From NCBI GenBank assembly GCA_905250115.1, contig CAJNOI010000045.1:279841-343840 (forward strand): a stretch of 64,000 nucleotides of DNA, given 5' to 3'. Below the pieces are notes generated by a model. That model ran no database searches. It was not told the origin of the DNA and saw nothing but the letters and a program-made list of their open reading frames with translations. This stretch comes from Adineta steineri (lineage: Eukaryota; Rotifera; Eurotatoria; Adinetida; Adinetidae). This document shows, piece after piece, positions 42,984 through 55,400 of this stretch (its first letter is position 1; each line of letters starts with the position of its first letter). A program made the position numbers and the translations under genes.

Positions 42984-43412
42984 CGTTTTTCATAAATAAT
43001 TTTGTACTTTCTTCATCGTTTTCGCATTCTGCGCTCTATGCAAAACCAAGTCAAAGATAGAGAAAGGAAGAAAATTTCTCCGCCTTAATATAGGTCGATC
43101 TGACTCGCTTTCTTCATATTTTGTGAGCTAATTCGTAAGCAGCAATATATTGAGAAGAAGTATATTTTGTCTCCTTTTATATATAACTTGTTTTTATGTG
43201 GAACAGAACGCAAAAGAATGGAGAATAAAAAACAGATTCAATGCATCGAGAGCTAAAAGAAAAGAACGTCGTTGTGTTTCGTCGCTCGTAAACTCCTAAG
43301 TAAGTTATGTTTTCTATTTTTCGTATATATTATCTGTGAAACACATAGCATGGAAACAACTTAAAGAAATATATTTATTCATTCTCAATAAAAACAATAG
43401 GTATTATTTGTA

Positions 43413-43478
43413 TCCTCGAGAGTGGGTGTAGGTGTGTATGATGAAACAGAAGGCACCTTCATACGCACACCCCCTTAT
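43413..43478. repeat. TGTGGG-type inverted repeat
   Basis: CTCGAGAGTGGGTGTAGGTGTGTATGA faces TTCATACGCACACCCCC. Confidence 0.62.
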
Positions 43479-43787
43479 CTACAAATAATCGGTCGATACA
43501 GCCTCTTCATAAAAAGGCACTTCTTAGTTTGGAATAGTACACATTTGTATTCTTGATAAATCAGAAAACGTCTCTTTTATCAACAAAAAGAACTTGTTGA
43601 CTCTTTGTTCAGTTCTCTCAAGACTAGTGAAATAGAGCTTTTCACGTTCTCCAACCGTTCAAAATCTAACTTGCTTGACCTGATTCTTTTAATTTATTTC
43701 TATTCAAAATCAAGAATATTTCAGAAAAATATTGTTGCTACTTGAGTTTCATTTATTTTAAACGCTTGTGTGTTTTTTCGTACTTGA

Positions 43788-44807
43788 TCATGGATACCGG
43801 AGTATTCGACCGTTCATTGGAGGAGGACTTATAACGCTACTATCGGAAGAATCTCGTACTTGATTAAGCCGATTAAGTGTACCGTCAATCGACGTCGTGC
43901 CTTGGATAGTATCCACGACTTTGACTTGACCTTCATTCCATATAAGACAACAGAGCAAGGGATAATCATCGGTGGCAAATGAACTGATTACATCCTTTAT
44001 TTGTCGGCCACAGTACTTATTCAACATGACCAGGAGTCTACAAAGAACGTTGAAGCATACAGTTAGACAATTAAAAGAATTCACTCAATTATTGAGAAAT
44101 GCTATCTGCGCATCAGGTCATACATATCCAGAAGAAACTAATAATAAATATCAAAACAACCCTAACTAGCACTTTGTCACTTGTTCTCACTTCTGAACTA
44201 TTTCTTTTGTATTATATATTAGAAGTATTATTTAGTCCTCGTATTGAAGTAAGTTCAATAGTAGAAATCATCTCACTTACCCAGTGTAGTTTATATCACT
44301 TGTTCGATTCCATGGCCAAATGGTAAAGTTTTCATCAAGGCAACTGGCGATTTTATCCGTACATAGCACTCTTTCGCAGAAGATATGTGTTGCTACGCTT
44401 CGATCATGGTGTATGTAGAGAATCAATGGACGCTGTTATAGAAGTAATTGAAATCAAATTCACATTTGATTCGTAACAGAAAACAAAATAACTTACGCGA
44501 TCGGGGCTTATCATAGATACTATAGCATCATCCAATGGACCGCAATCGAATTCCAGTTTCAGAAATGGATACCGTTGAGCTAAAACCTGTGTGAACCGTT
44601 CTTGAACAGTTCGCACATCATCTGCTAACGGATTTTCGCTATCGCTGAGATCTAACACTAGAAATTGTTTGTTCTTCAGGTGTATCTTGATATCAATTGC
44701 AACTTACTCTCGTCATAACCTTTGAACATTGTATTCGAATCAGCTTCATTGATGAAGTCGATTAGAAAATCAGCGGTGGAAGATCCCGTTGTGTCTTGTC
44801 TCTCCAT
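43788..44807 (-). CDS. FAF1-like UAS (thioredoxin-fold) protein lacking a UBX domain
   Basis: Exons 44807-44708, 44657-44497, 44432-44281 and 44037-43788 join in phase to 220 aa. After an acidic N-terminus, TVQERFTQVLAQRYPFLKLEF leads into RPLILYIHHDRSVATHIFCE, VLCTDKIASCLDENFTIWPW and YPLLCCLIWNEGQVKVVDTI. This is the UAS domain order of Fas-associated factor 1. FAF1 normally continues through a coiled coil to a C-terminal UBX domain that binds p97; here a stop follows shortly (GRILRYP). N-terminal UBA-type exons were not found. This is either a truncated paralog or a gene with unseen upstream exons, since the frame stays open above the chosen ATG to an acceptor at about 44872. Confidence 0.75.
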
Positions 44808-44972
44808 TTCAGTCCAGATTGATCTTATTACGAATACACGCACAAATACTTTCCATCTGAAGAAGAATGGAAAAGTATACAAACGTTCCGAGGTATGTTC
44901 AAGTTTTCTCGAAAAAATGGCAACTTCTGTAATTATCCATACGATACAACAGAATCATGGAAGAATTTTTCA

Positions 44973-45034
44973 TCATCTTGAGAATGTGGGTGGGTGCAAG
45001 TATAGAGATAGTAAAACACTCACACATACCCTCT
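44973..45034. repeat. TGTGGG-type inverted repeat
   Basis: CATCTTGAGAATGTGGGTGGGTG faces CACTCACACATACCCTCTA. It lies about 170 bp upstream of the first FAF1-like exon and could sit in an intron. Confidence 0.62.
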
Positions 45035-45360
45035 ATATATATGAGAACTTTTACGTGTTTTCCTTTCTCTTATATATTTGATGGATATTGAAAACACGGT
45101 CTTGTATCGACGAGTTGAATTGGTATGGAATGTAAATATGTTGCCTTTCATATGAAATTATATAAATCTACACCTAGATGATACTAGTTGCCTCCAAAAT
45201 ATAATATTTGTCTATTCTTTCATTGAGAAGGAAAATAGATAACTAACAAATAAATTTTTTTAATCTTACCTTGTAGGAGAAGATGTTGGAAACTGAGTTA
45301 TGATCAAAATAACGTTTTTTTTCACATATATATATATGTATGTATATTAGAGAGTATTCT

Positions 45361-45505
45361 GGGAAAAAACCTAATGTTTCTTTCCCGAAAAAAAACTCAT
45401 TATTTATCCCCGGAAAAGGACTAACAAAAAAACAACTCTTTATTTCTTTCTCGGAGAAAAACTAACAAAACAATAACTCTTTATTTCTTTCTCGGAAAAA
45501 AAAAC
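45361..45505. repeat. Short tandem array (~47-bp unit)
   Basis: ACAACTCTTTATTTCTTTCTC with flanking GGAAAAACTAACAAAA recurs about two to three times with small changes; no coding potential. Confidence 0.6.
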
Positions 45506-45568
45506 AGTCTAGACATGGAAAAAATATAAGTGATGACGATTTTTTTTATATTAATGTGATTCGAAACC

Positions 45569-45980
45569 ATGCTGAGAGTGTGGGTGTGACTAGGCATGGC
45601 TAGACTGTGATCGTGTGATGAATACCTCATCATGTATATTCTAAGAACAAAAAAAATCAAATGAATATGAATGAAAAAACAACAACAAGAAGACGAACGC
45701 ATATGAATGCAAAAACAGAAAGGAAGAAAGAATGTGTATATGATATAGAACAAAGAAGAGCACCAGATGAAATGTATAAAACATCCAAAATACAGGGAAG
45801 ATAGAGTGGCTATGTATGTATGAGAAAGAGGAAAAAGTGAGAGGAATATGAATGCAAGCAGATGCATGGAAGAGGAAAGAGAGTATATCATTGTTAGATG
45901 TTAATTTATTCCATAATTGAACACTAATCCATATAGAAAGAGTGATGACACATCATCGTCACACACCCTCACATCTATCT
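45569..45980. repeat. TGTGGG inverted repeat with a large insert and shared core motif
   Basis: The G-arm GCTGAGAGTGTGGGTGTGAC is followed by TAGGCATGGCTAGACTGTGA, a core nearly repeated at 57046-57070. The C-arm CACACACCCTCACATC lies about 370 bp away, after a purine-rich stretch. Confidence 0.5.
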
Positions 45981-46427
45981 AAGAACTGCAGTATTTTATA
46001 AATCTATTAAATTTTCTTTTCTATGCTTATAACATTCATAATCGTAGCAAATCAAGCAGTTGGGACTGTTTATGATGTTTCTTTTTAAAATTTCCAAATG
46101 TAACCGTTACAACAACCAAAATAAACAAGAAGAATTACTTCTTTTATCATAATTTCACCTTTACTCCATTCACATTCTGCTTTTTTATTATTAAACAAAT
46201 TATATGATGAAAATCAGCGAAGATTGTGGAGTATAAAAACGATTTTCTTCTTTCCTTCATCAATTTTTCATGACTCACTGGGAAAAAATTCTTTTTCTTC
46301 ATCTCTTTTTGGGTTCTTTTACGACATTACATGGATATTTCCATTGACGTGGTGAGTTTCTTTTGTATATAAAGTAACGTCGAAGTTACTTATTGTCAAT
46401 TTAAAATCTAATAATCATTAAGAAACT

Positions 46428-48815
46428 ATGTCTTCAAATTCTTGGAACGATTTTCAGCATGAACATGCAGGTGAAGGTTTAGATCAAACGGACATGTCAG
46501 AGATGTACCATGCTGATCAAGATGCAGGTGAATCAAGCACTGAATTAACGTCTACAACAGATATGAATAATGCATCTGAAGATCTTACCAATGAGGATAA
46601 CAATTCAGCTCAAACGACTGAAGCAGATTCCAATCTAGATAACAAATCGAGTATCAACAATGGAAACGAAGAAATTTCAAACTCAGGAAACCAATGGAAT
46701 GACTTTGAACATCAACATGCAGGCGAAGGTTTAAATCAAACAGAAATGTCAGATATGTACCATGCTGAGCAAGATGCAGGTGAGTCTAGCAATGGATTAC
46801 CGTCTACAACAGATATGAATGATACATCTGGAGGTCTTACGAATGATGATAATAATTTACCTCAAACGTCTGAAGCAGACTCTAATCCAGATAACAGATC
46901 GAATATCGAAAATGAAAATGAAAATGAACAAAATCCAAAGTCAGGAAACCAGTGGAATGATTTTCAACATGAACATGTAGGCGAAGGACTTAGTCAAGCG
47001 AATATGTCAAAGCTGTATCATGATAAACAAAATGCACAGAACCCCGAACACGACACAACTTTTAATTCATATACCACTGAGACACCAGTAGAGCAACTCG
47101 ACAACAGATCGATTTCATCGAACAACACGTTTCATATGGGCGCTGAGAATGTAAATACTAACGCTGAAGAACCATCCAAAAACGAGTCGACTAGCAAAAA
47201 TAATAATGATTCAATTGCAGCTAACCCTTGGAATGAATTTCAGCGTGAACATAAAGGCGAAGGAAAAACATCTTCAGAATTAGCTGAAATATACCAGGAA
47301 AAACACGATACATCCAGCTCACCAAAGCCGAACTCTACAAATGAACATTCGATACAATGCAATGGATCAAGTGATAATAATATCAACGATGTTAACAACA
47401 ATCTTTCAGACCAGTCACAAAATCAATTAAATGATCCACCGAAAAATAATAGCAACAATCAAATCAATGAAGAGTTATCTTCATCTTTCTTACAAAATAA
47501 GTGGAATCAATTTGAACATGAACACAAAAACAAAGGATTAACAAATCAACAAATGGCTGCTCTNNNNNNNNNNCATGAACACAAAAACAAAGGATTAACA
47601 AATCAACAAATGGCTGCTCTCTACCATCAACAGCATGAACAAACTACAAAGAATTCTCAGCTAGATTCAGCTCCATCCGCTACAAACGAATGGAATCGAT
47701 TTGAACATGAACACAAAAACAAAGGATTAACAAATCAGCAAATGGCCACTCTTTATCAACAACAAGGAAGAAACATGAATAATATCCATAAAGATTCAGT
47801 TGAGTGTGTTTCTAATGATCGAAACAAATTGGAATACGAACAAAGTAATCTAAAATCCTACCAACAAAAACAGCGAGTTCAAAAGCCAAAATCAGCAGTT
47901 AAGTGGAATCTTTTCCAACGTCTCTATCGAGATAAACATTTGACTAAACAAGAGATAGCGGATAAATATAACCAATTCAAAGAAAATGAACAAACTTTTA
48001 AATGGAAAGATGATTATCAACTTGTTTTAGCAAATGATGGAAAGTTGACGAATCCTGATTCACCTGTTGACAGCGAAGCTATGAAAACAGGTTTGTTCGA
48101 CGAACAATATCGTCTGAGACGAAAGGGTGAAATTCCATATAGTGTTTTTTACGCTAAGATGGTCTCTATGGGTATTACTGATCGATCAAAAATATCATCC
48201 ATGCATTTAAATACAACGGGTTCCCCATCGTTACGTACGGCAAATCTTAGAAAATATACTTATAAACAGCATGCTGCAGTTAATACGACACGGCGCGATC
48301 CTGATCATATATTAGAATTACAAGTTATTGTACCGGAATTGCGAAAAGAACATTTAGATGACGAAACGTTTCATATGCTTCGATGTCTTCTTAACAGTGA
48401 AAGTAATATCGAATCTCGTGGAGTAAAGGTCAATCGTTATATAAAAGGTGTTGCTAACAGAGGTATTGCTAGAAATCGAGTTAAACTGGTCAGTTCTACT
48501 TTCAAACAAGAAGAAATGCAAGCACAACAGGCGGATTATCTTGCTGATATATGTCGCAAAGAGGGCTTTTTAGGTGCCGAAACAGTTTTCAGACGTGTTG
48601 CGGATAAATGCAATAATTTACGTTCAATTCATAATCAATTAATGCAACTGAAAGCAAATACAACAGATCCTAACGAAGAGAATGAGCGAAAACGTCATCT
48701 TAGTGAAAGTATTCATCTTTACGAAAGTAAATATGGCGCTCTAACTTTCTTTGGATCAAACTTAACGGAATATCGCAAGAAGATTTTAGATGAAGCACAC
48801 TCCGTCCAACAATGA
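46428..48815 (+). CDS. Repeat protein with eight WNxF modules and a conserved C-terminal domain
   Basis: A single exon of 795 codons, four unknown because of ten Ns. Residues 1-520 hold about eight modules of roughly 24 aa: WNDFQHEHAGEGLDQTDMSEMY and relatives, with consensus WNxFxxEHxGxGLTxxEMxxxY. They start near residues 6, 90, 175, 268, 360, 385, 420 and 492 and are separated by Asn/Ser/Glu-rich linkers. The module resembles a short HMG-box-like helix pair; this is a guess. The C-terminal 280 residues are ordered and contain RRDPDHILELQVIVPELRKE. DHILELQ resembles the H-x-x-E-x-Q element in some HNH-like fungal and bacterial effector domains. No signal peptide, no introns. A nuclear or DNA-linked role is possible but unproven. 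Confidence 0.6.
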   Translation: MSSNSWNDFQHEHAGEGLDQTDMSEMYHADQDAGESSTELTSTTDMNNASEDLTNEDNNSAQTTEADSNLDNKSSINNGNEEISNSGNQWNDFEHQHAGEGLNQTEMSDMYHAEQDAGESSNGLPSTTDMNDTSGGLTNDDNNLPQTSEADSNPDNRSNIENENENEQNPKSGNQWNDFQHEHVGEGLSQANMSKLYHDKQNAQNPEHDTTFNSYTTETPVEQLDNRSISSNNTFHMGAENVNTNAEEPSKNESTSKNNNDSIAANPWNEFQREHKGEGKTSSELAEIYQEKHDTSSSPKPNSTNEHSIQCNGSSDNNINDVNNNLSDQSQNQLNDPPKNNSNNQINEELSSSFLQNKWNQFEHEHKNKGLTNQQMAAXXXXHEHKNKGLTNQQMAALYHQQHEQTTKNSQLDSAPSATNEWNRFEHEHKNKGLTNQQMATLYQQQGRNMNNIHKDSVECVSNDRNKLEYEQSNLKSYQQKQRVQKPKSAVKWNLFQRLYRDKHLTKQEIADKYNQFKENEQTFKWKDDYQLVLANDGKLTNPDSPVDSEAMKTGLFDEQYRLRRKGEIPYSVFYAKMVSMGITDRSKISSMHLNTTGSPSLRTANLRKYTYKQHAAVNTTRRDPDHILELQVIVPELRKEHLDDETFHMLRCLLNSESNIESRGVKVNRYIKGVANRGIARNRVKLVSSTFKQEEMQAQQADYLADICRKEGFLGAETVFRRVADKCNNLRSIHNQLMQLKANTTDPNEENERKRHLSESIHLYESKYGALTFFGSNLTEYRKKILDEAHSVQQ
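47564..47573. other. Assembly gap (10 N) inside tandem repeats
   Basis: The gap separates two copies of a virtually identical stretch (CATGAACACAAAAACAAAGG through ATGGCTGCTCT). It therefore marks a collapsed or over-extended repeat, and the module number of the gene is uncertain. Confidence 0.95.
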
Positions 48816-48907
48816 AACTTTTTTTAAATAAACACATTACTGAAAACAGGATCTTTTAGTTAATATAAATAAATAAATAAATATAAAAAACGAAATAACT
48901 GTGTGTT

Positions 48908-48984
48908 CATCAAGTGGGCGTGAGTACGAGTGCTTTTTCTATATCTTAAACCTTCACCAGCACCTACGCCCACACTCTAAGATG
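48908..48984. repeat. TGTGGG-type inverted repeat between convergent genes
   Basis: CATCAAGTGGGCGTGAGTACG faces CAGCACCTACGCCCACACTCTAAGATG. It is 93 bp after the stop at 48815 and 82 bp from the convergent RGG exon's stop at 49066. Confidence 0.65.
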
Positions 48985-49065
48985 GTCTGCCGTTAGTTAA
49001 ATAAGGTATACATATTTATTGGAAAAATTCTAGCTAAAAGCAGCTCTTAGTCAAACATTAACAAA

Positions 49066-49318
49066 TTATTGTTGTTGCCATTTAGAATATCTACCACCTC
49101 TTCCTCGTCCACGACCTCTTGCGCGAGTATTTTGTGTGTATTCGGGTTGATATTGTTGTGAGGGCCATAACTCACCGTATCCTTCTTGCTGGTTACCATC
49201 ATGAAAGCGATAACCCTCAGGCTGATTGTTGTAGTATGTCGGATGCGAATGCTGTTGGCCACGACCAGAATAGTAATTATCGTGAGAACGGCGTGAGTTT
49301 CTCGTATTGTCGTCTTCA
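49066..49318 (-). CDS. RGG-rich terminal exon, probable alternative C-terminus of the ATPase gene
   Basis: The frame reads EDDNTRNSRRSHDNYYSGRG ... TRARGRGRGRGGRYSKWQQQ and stops at 49066: a Gln/Asn/Tyr-rich linker and an RGG-type RNA-binding tail. It has no ATG and is closed upstream by a stop, so it must be spliced in. An acceptor (TTCATGATTACAG) starts it at 49318. The donor TTG|GTAAAA at 49475 of the upstream ATPase exon fits in phase, giving VFD-CEDDN. If used, the giant protein gains 84 residues in place of its last Trp. Alternatively, this is the remnant of another gene. Confidence 0.45.
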
Positions 49319-49471
49319 CTGTAATCATGAATGATAGGAATGGATGATGGTGAATAAAATTTGCATTGTTAACTATCATTTTTCAGCTCTATTGAATAAA
49401 AGTTACTACTCCTATAAATAAATGTATGTGATTAGTTTGATAATATAGAATTTAAATAAAAAAAAAAGATT

Positions 49472-52400
49472 TTACCAATCAAAAACTTTAGCTAAAGCGA
49501 TCATTTCTGGATCCAGGCAATGCTCAACAATAACAAAGAAATATGCTTCTCGTTCGTGTTTTCTTGAATCAAAAGTAATACTTTTGCATTTTTCTAATTC
49601 ATTTTGCGATATATGAAAAACTGTTTTGTCTTCATGGAAAGATCCACTTGTACCTTTGACTTCAAAATAACATATTTTAGTTCTTGATTTTAGCCCTCGT
49701 ACAAAATACTCCTTTGTATCATGTAACTCTAAGTCATAACCAAGTGAATCATTCATATTACGTTTATATTGTGGATAGACCTTTGCACGTGATGAAGAAC
49801 GCCAATTTTTAGTTGGTGTAACATCAATTTCACCATAGAGATTTTGTAAATAAGTAAAGAAAAAATGTTCAGCATTTTGGCCAATACGAATATGTTCGAT
49901 ACCGTCTACAATAATCGGATTCATCCAATTGTTTGGTGTTTTTGGATCTAGATCACGATGATTCTGTTTCATTACACGCTGTCGAAAACTTTCATCTTCA
50001 AGAGATCGTTCTGGTGCGATGAAAATTTCTTCTGGATCTTGTTCAATGGTGGGATTTTGGCCGATTGAAATAACCATTGATTCAATCAATTCATGATCTT
50101 TAGGAAAAATCACATCCAAGTAGGGATAGAAACCAGGTTTGGTACTAGCAAAACGTGAAGGTAATTTTGAAATAAATTCATTCCATTGAGTAATCTTTTG
50201 TCGAGCAATTAATTTAGCTTCATCAAATGGTATATACTGACATTTGTGTAATAAAGTTGCTAAGGCTGATATGGCAACGATAGCTTTTGACGACACATCT
50301 TTTACATAGTCAATACACAAAAAAACAGTTTTATTGAAAATCCAAAAAGCATAATCACTTTCCATCTGAAAGTCATCATAGTCATCATCATTGACTGTTT
50401 CTATGATAGCAGCATCCGAAATAAGCAAAAATATTTCCGCATATCTTGCACTGATAACTTCAATATCATCATCGTTAGTCGCTTCTCGAAATATTGCTGT
50501 TAATTGAGTAAGATGATTTTCAAGATTGAGATTTGAATGAATCCATTTAATTTTTCCTCGTCGTTCAACATAATCAATTTCAGAGAGAGCCAAAATTAAT
50601 GGGCATGTTCGAGTAATAACTGGTGAAATAAAATGACGTTTACCAATTGTTCTTGATAAGTTTTGAATGATTTTTGTTTCAAAACAAGCATATACAATAT
50701 TCGTAGATGTTTTTTCAATCAATTGACGATCATTGGTAAGGAGAGGAAGAGATACATTTTGAATCGAGGTACTAATAAGTTTTTTTAGTTCTGGTGAGAT
50801 CTTCTTTGAAATGAGAGCAAAACGCCATTGTAAATCTTCTCGACTACCATAAGGTGCTTTTGGATGTTTTTGTGTGATAATCGTACGATAAAGATCAGTA
50901 TCAGATTCACTATCTTGAACACATTTGGCTATTGAATCTTCAAGATATTGATAAAGTGTAATCATTGTTTCCATTCCATCCTCATTTAATGTTGTCAAAC
51001 CATCACCTAATTGATAAAAGTTCTTTTTATCATTTCTTGCCAAACGAATAGTTCGATAAATATTTTCAACAGTCACTTTACATTGACAATCTAATGTACG
51101 GAATAGATCTTTAAATTGCCAATATGTTTGATTACTTGTGGAAGAGATTAATTGTAATTTAAGATATTTACAAACTAATAAGATACTTGCATAATGTTGA
51201 TCATTGATTTCGGACATAACAAGAAGATCTTTTAATAAACAGAATTTTTGTTGATCTGGAAAATATAAGTGGCATGTAGAACGAAAACTATCCATATCGA
51301 TAGTTTCATCCTTCTTTCGAATTTCCAACTGCAATCGACCCAACCATTCAACATAAAGATCGACGTTAGTAATTTTTTCATTACTTAAATATTGAAGAAT
51401 TGTCATAGAAGTCATTAAATCATATTCAGTACGAACACCCATATTCATTGCTAATGAACGACAATAAGAAGGGACATTTATTAGTGGTAATTTCGGTAAA
51501 TCTGTAAGAATAAATTCATCAAATGTCGTTGAAATTGGTCGAGTTTCTTCCTTAGAATTCATTTGAGCAACAATCGGAAATTGCTGAAGTGCTTGCTTAG
51601 TATTTTCTGATTGAATTGATAAAATAAATTCACCTAAATGAGCATGCTTCTCATCTATAAACATAGTAAATAATGGTAAATATGGTAAACGAGCAATAGT
51701 GTAATCTTGAGGAAGATTAATCAAAGGTGGTTTACAATGCATTTTTAATAGAAAAGATTCCCATTGAAGATGATTGATTAAACGATTTGAATCCACATTA
51801 TAGTAAGGAATATGAACAAAAGTTACGGGTGTAGAATGAACATAAGGTCTAATATCTAAGCCGAATATGGTTGGTAAAGTTGTATTTTGAATAACAGTCA
51901 AGCAAGATGATCCTTGAATAGGTATGAGAAGAGGCTTGGAATTATCTAATTTTTCAATACGTGATTGAAGATAAAATAAATCTTTCCATATCTCTTCCAA
52001 CAGATTATCGCCCACAGTTAACATCATTGATGAAATGACTAATTCTAAATGACTCTTTTGAATAATATCAATTAAATCTTTCTCTGTTAAAATTTTAACG
52101 TGATTTGATTGAAGAAGAGCAGTTCTTTCTGTTGATGATGAATATTGTAGAACAATTAATCGTTGTTTCCATATTCGGATTGATGGATCGTCATTAATGT
52201 AGAGCAATAACGATGTCTTATTCGTTATCGGTAAATATTGTCGCTCATCATTATTTTGAAGAAGGAATATTGGCTTTTCTAACATGAGTTCAGCTATATC
52301 CGGAGTCATTGCTTCTGACAGATAATGAAAAAATTGAGACCACCATTGTTTATCTTTTTTCTGTACCCATTGTTGAAATTCATTAATTTGTTCATCTCGA

Positions 52401-55400
52401 CTCGGAAAACATTTCAATATATCTGTAATAGAAAGTGTTTGAATTTGAAAGGATCTCAAACGATCAGCAGTAAAGAATTTGTCATTGGAATCTATCACTT
52501 GAATATTGGCATAATTATCCAATTGTTCTTTAGAGATCAAATCTGCTAAATTAGGATTCCAATAACGAGTTGATTTACCTAAATATTAATTGTTAGCAAG
52601 TTTCGAACTTAAAAGAAAGATTACCTCTACGAATATCAAATAAAGCAGAGAAATGTTTTGTAATTAATCTAGTAATACGATCGATCATTGAATGCCACCA
52701 AGATGAATATTTAATTTGATGAATATCTGACGACGGACAATAACGACTTATATCTTTTTTCAAATCCATATCATTCAAAAGAAGATAAACAAAAAAAACA
52801 GCTAAATGATCACGAAGATAAGTGTTGAATGGAACATTTTCACGAACATTTTCTCGGCTTGTAACTAAATGAAATTCAGCATTGAACATAAAATTAAATC
52901 CAAGATTACAAACAGGTAAACCAGTGTATACAGTTGCATTCAAATCATAATCATAAGGAAATGCTAATGTTAACGATGTCGTAGGATTTCGTCGTTGTTC
53001 GATTGTACTTGGAACATCGATTTGACAATTATAAACTCGAAAAATCCGATCTCCTTTGGGAGTACATAATTTAATCATTGATCCATTTAGATTAAGAAAT
53101 GTCAAATCCTCGAACGTTACTGCTGTTTGTGTTTCGAATTTTGTTGAACCTATTCGTTGTTTTTTAATAATTATTGATTTATTTTCTCGTAGATCAACAA
53201 TTTCAAGATTTTCTAACTGACGCATGTTCAATAAAATACATGGATCAACCGCTTTCGAAACATCATCAAGAAATTGTTCAGCTAAAGGAGTATGTGCTGC
53301 TAATTTCAATGGTAAATAAAGATGTGTTTGTCGTCGATTTGTGGAAATTTGTTTCAAAATACATTCAGGAATATCTTCATCTCGTATCCATAACGGTGTG
53401 ATGTAAGACATAGCATCAGAACCAGGAACTTGAAAACGAAATTGCCATGCATGAGAAACGAGTGTGGGTTGATTTGAAGCAACAAAAACTGATTTAAATC
53501 CAACACCTTTTTCACCGATATGTTTTTGTTCGCTTGTTTTTGTGGTAACTGCTAAACTACAGATGGCTAGTACATCACGAGATCGAAGACCTTGTTCATT
53601 ATTGGAAAATAGAATATAATCATGATTCAATTCAATACGTAAGTTTGGACTAGTTTTGTCAAAATAGATATTATCTTCGGCGTTCTATAAGTAAAAAAAT
53701 TATATTAAAATTTTGTAATGACGTTGAATTTACTTGAATTAATTCGTCAAGAAAATGGACTGATGAACTGTAAAGATCTGAACCGAGATGTTTCAATGAG
53801 CCACAGATTGATTTTCGCATATCTTCATCTTTAAATGTTGTTCTTCGCCCATAAATTTCTCGAATAAACTGTTCAGCTTGTTGACTTGTAATCTGATCAG
53901 GTGACAGATTATTTAATTGATGGATGATATCTGCCTTGTCAGTAATATTATTTTCAACAGAAATAGTTGTTGAAACTTGAGTGGAGTTGTTAATAACATT
54001 TGTGGAAGTGGATAATTTCAAACGGTCGATCTCTTGAGCTATCTGAATATATTCTTTTCGATATTGATCTCGTTCTAATTGTGTTCGCTGTAATTCTTTG
54101 TCGAGATGTATTAGTTTTTCATTCAGACTTTGATTTTCTTGTTTCATTTGTTCATAATCATGTTTTAACTGTAAAGTATCAATTTTCTTCCATTCGGTTT
54201 CGAATAAAGCCTGAAATTGCTTTCGTTGTGCTGCAGCTTCGTCGCGTTGAATTAACATTTGAAACTGTTGATGTAACGTATAGTATGATGATAATAAATC
54301 CTTTGTAAGATATAAAGAGTTTGTTGGTTGACTGACAAGTTCAGTCGTTGATACAGTGAGTTCTTTGATATCTGTTTCATCGTCGTCATCATCATCATCA
54401 CCACTAGAGTTTGAAATACTGGTATCATTATAAGTCTCTGTTCGTTGTATCAATAGCATATAGAAACGAAGAGCTAAATTAATTTGATCCATGTTACATA
54501 CGTAATTTCGATGTAAAGATGCGATCGTTGTTGGAATTATTGTTAACAAACGAGTTTCATTCATTAAAGCCAGACTAATCAAAGTTGGGCCGTTTAATAA
54601 TATGGGTGTAAGCAAAGCACATAAATGAGTAATAAATAACAAATTTTTCTTATACTTATTGCAACTTCGACTTAATTTGGTAAAATTAGGATCAGCTAAG
54701 ATTGTGATGACGTCAACAATTTGGTGAACATCATCTTCTGTCACTTGTAAACAATGATCAAAACATGCATAAAACAGAGATGCTAGAACTTTCAAATTAA
54801 CTCGATCCACTAAATTTTCGGTATGTTGTGAACAGTATTCTGTTGCTAAAGATGTTGATGATTCATCATCGTCAGATCTAATTTAATTATAGATTGATGT
54901 TATACATTGATATTTAGGGCAAAATACAATACTTACTCTGTATCTAATTCTTCTCTTTCATTCCACAAATCTTGCAATTTTTGATAAGGTGAAAGAAGCC
55001 ATTTAATTGCATCCAAAAATTTTCGTGCCGCTAATGAATCAACGGATAAGAAAACACGAGCATATTTATGTTCGTTTTGATCAGCACTTAGTATCCTCTC
55101 ACACAGCTGTAGGCCGGCTATAACAAGAGCATAATGTTGTTGACCCACAAGTGAAAGACTTAGTGTAAACGTCTTTAGTGTATTATTAAATAATTCATGT
55201 CGAAAGTGGAAATGTGTGGATATTTTACAGATGGTCATGATAACTGCATAAAGAAGCGGAATTGTTGAGGCATCATAGTTATCAAGCAATGTAAGACCAT
55301 AATTGACCAATTGAGCTGCGATTGTATTTGAGTCTTGAGGATCTGATATATTAAATCCACATAGAAATTGTCGTTTATATGCTCGTTTTTGTTCTTTGTT

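Larger units (their letters stand above)
42865..43787. other. Intergenic with two hairpins
   Basis: Hairpins at 42903-42983 and 43413-43478; otherwise nothing recognisable. Confidence 0.45.
44808..46427. other. Intergenic with hairpins and a minisatellite
   Basis: Contains inverted repeats at 44973-45034 and 45569-45980 and a short tandem array at 45361-45505. Upstream exons of the FAF1-like gene may be hidden in the first few hundred bases. Confidence 0.4.

Noticed and set aside
45481-45891. 136-aa minus-strand frame with hydrophobic stretches
   Set aside because: Composition follows a purine-rich simple stretch; no domain, and it overlaps a hairpin region.
49047-49379. 110-aa minus-strand frame MIVNNANF...
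   Set aside because: The neighbouring frame over the same bases reads as an RGG/QN-rich tail, which is the likelier coding frame.
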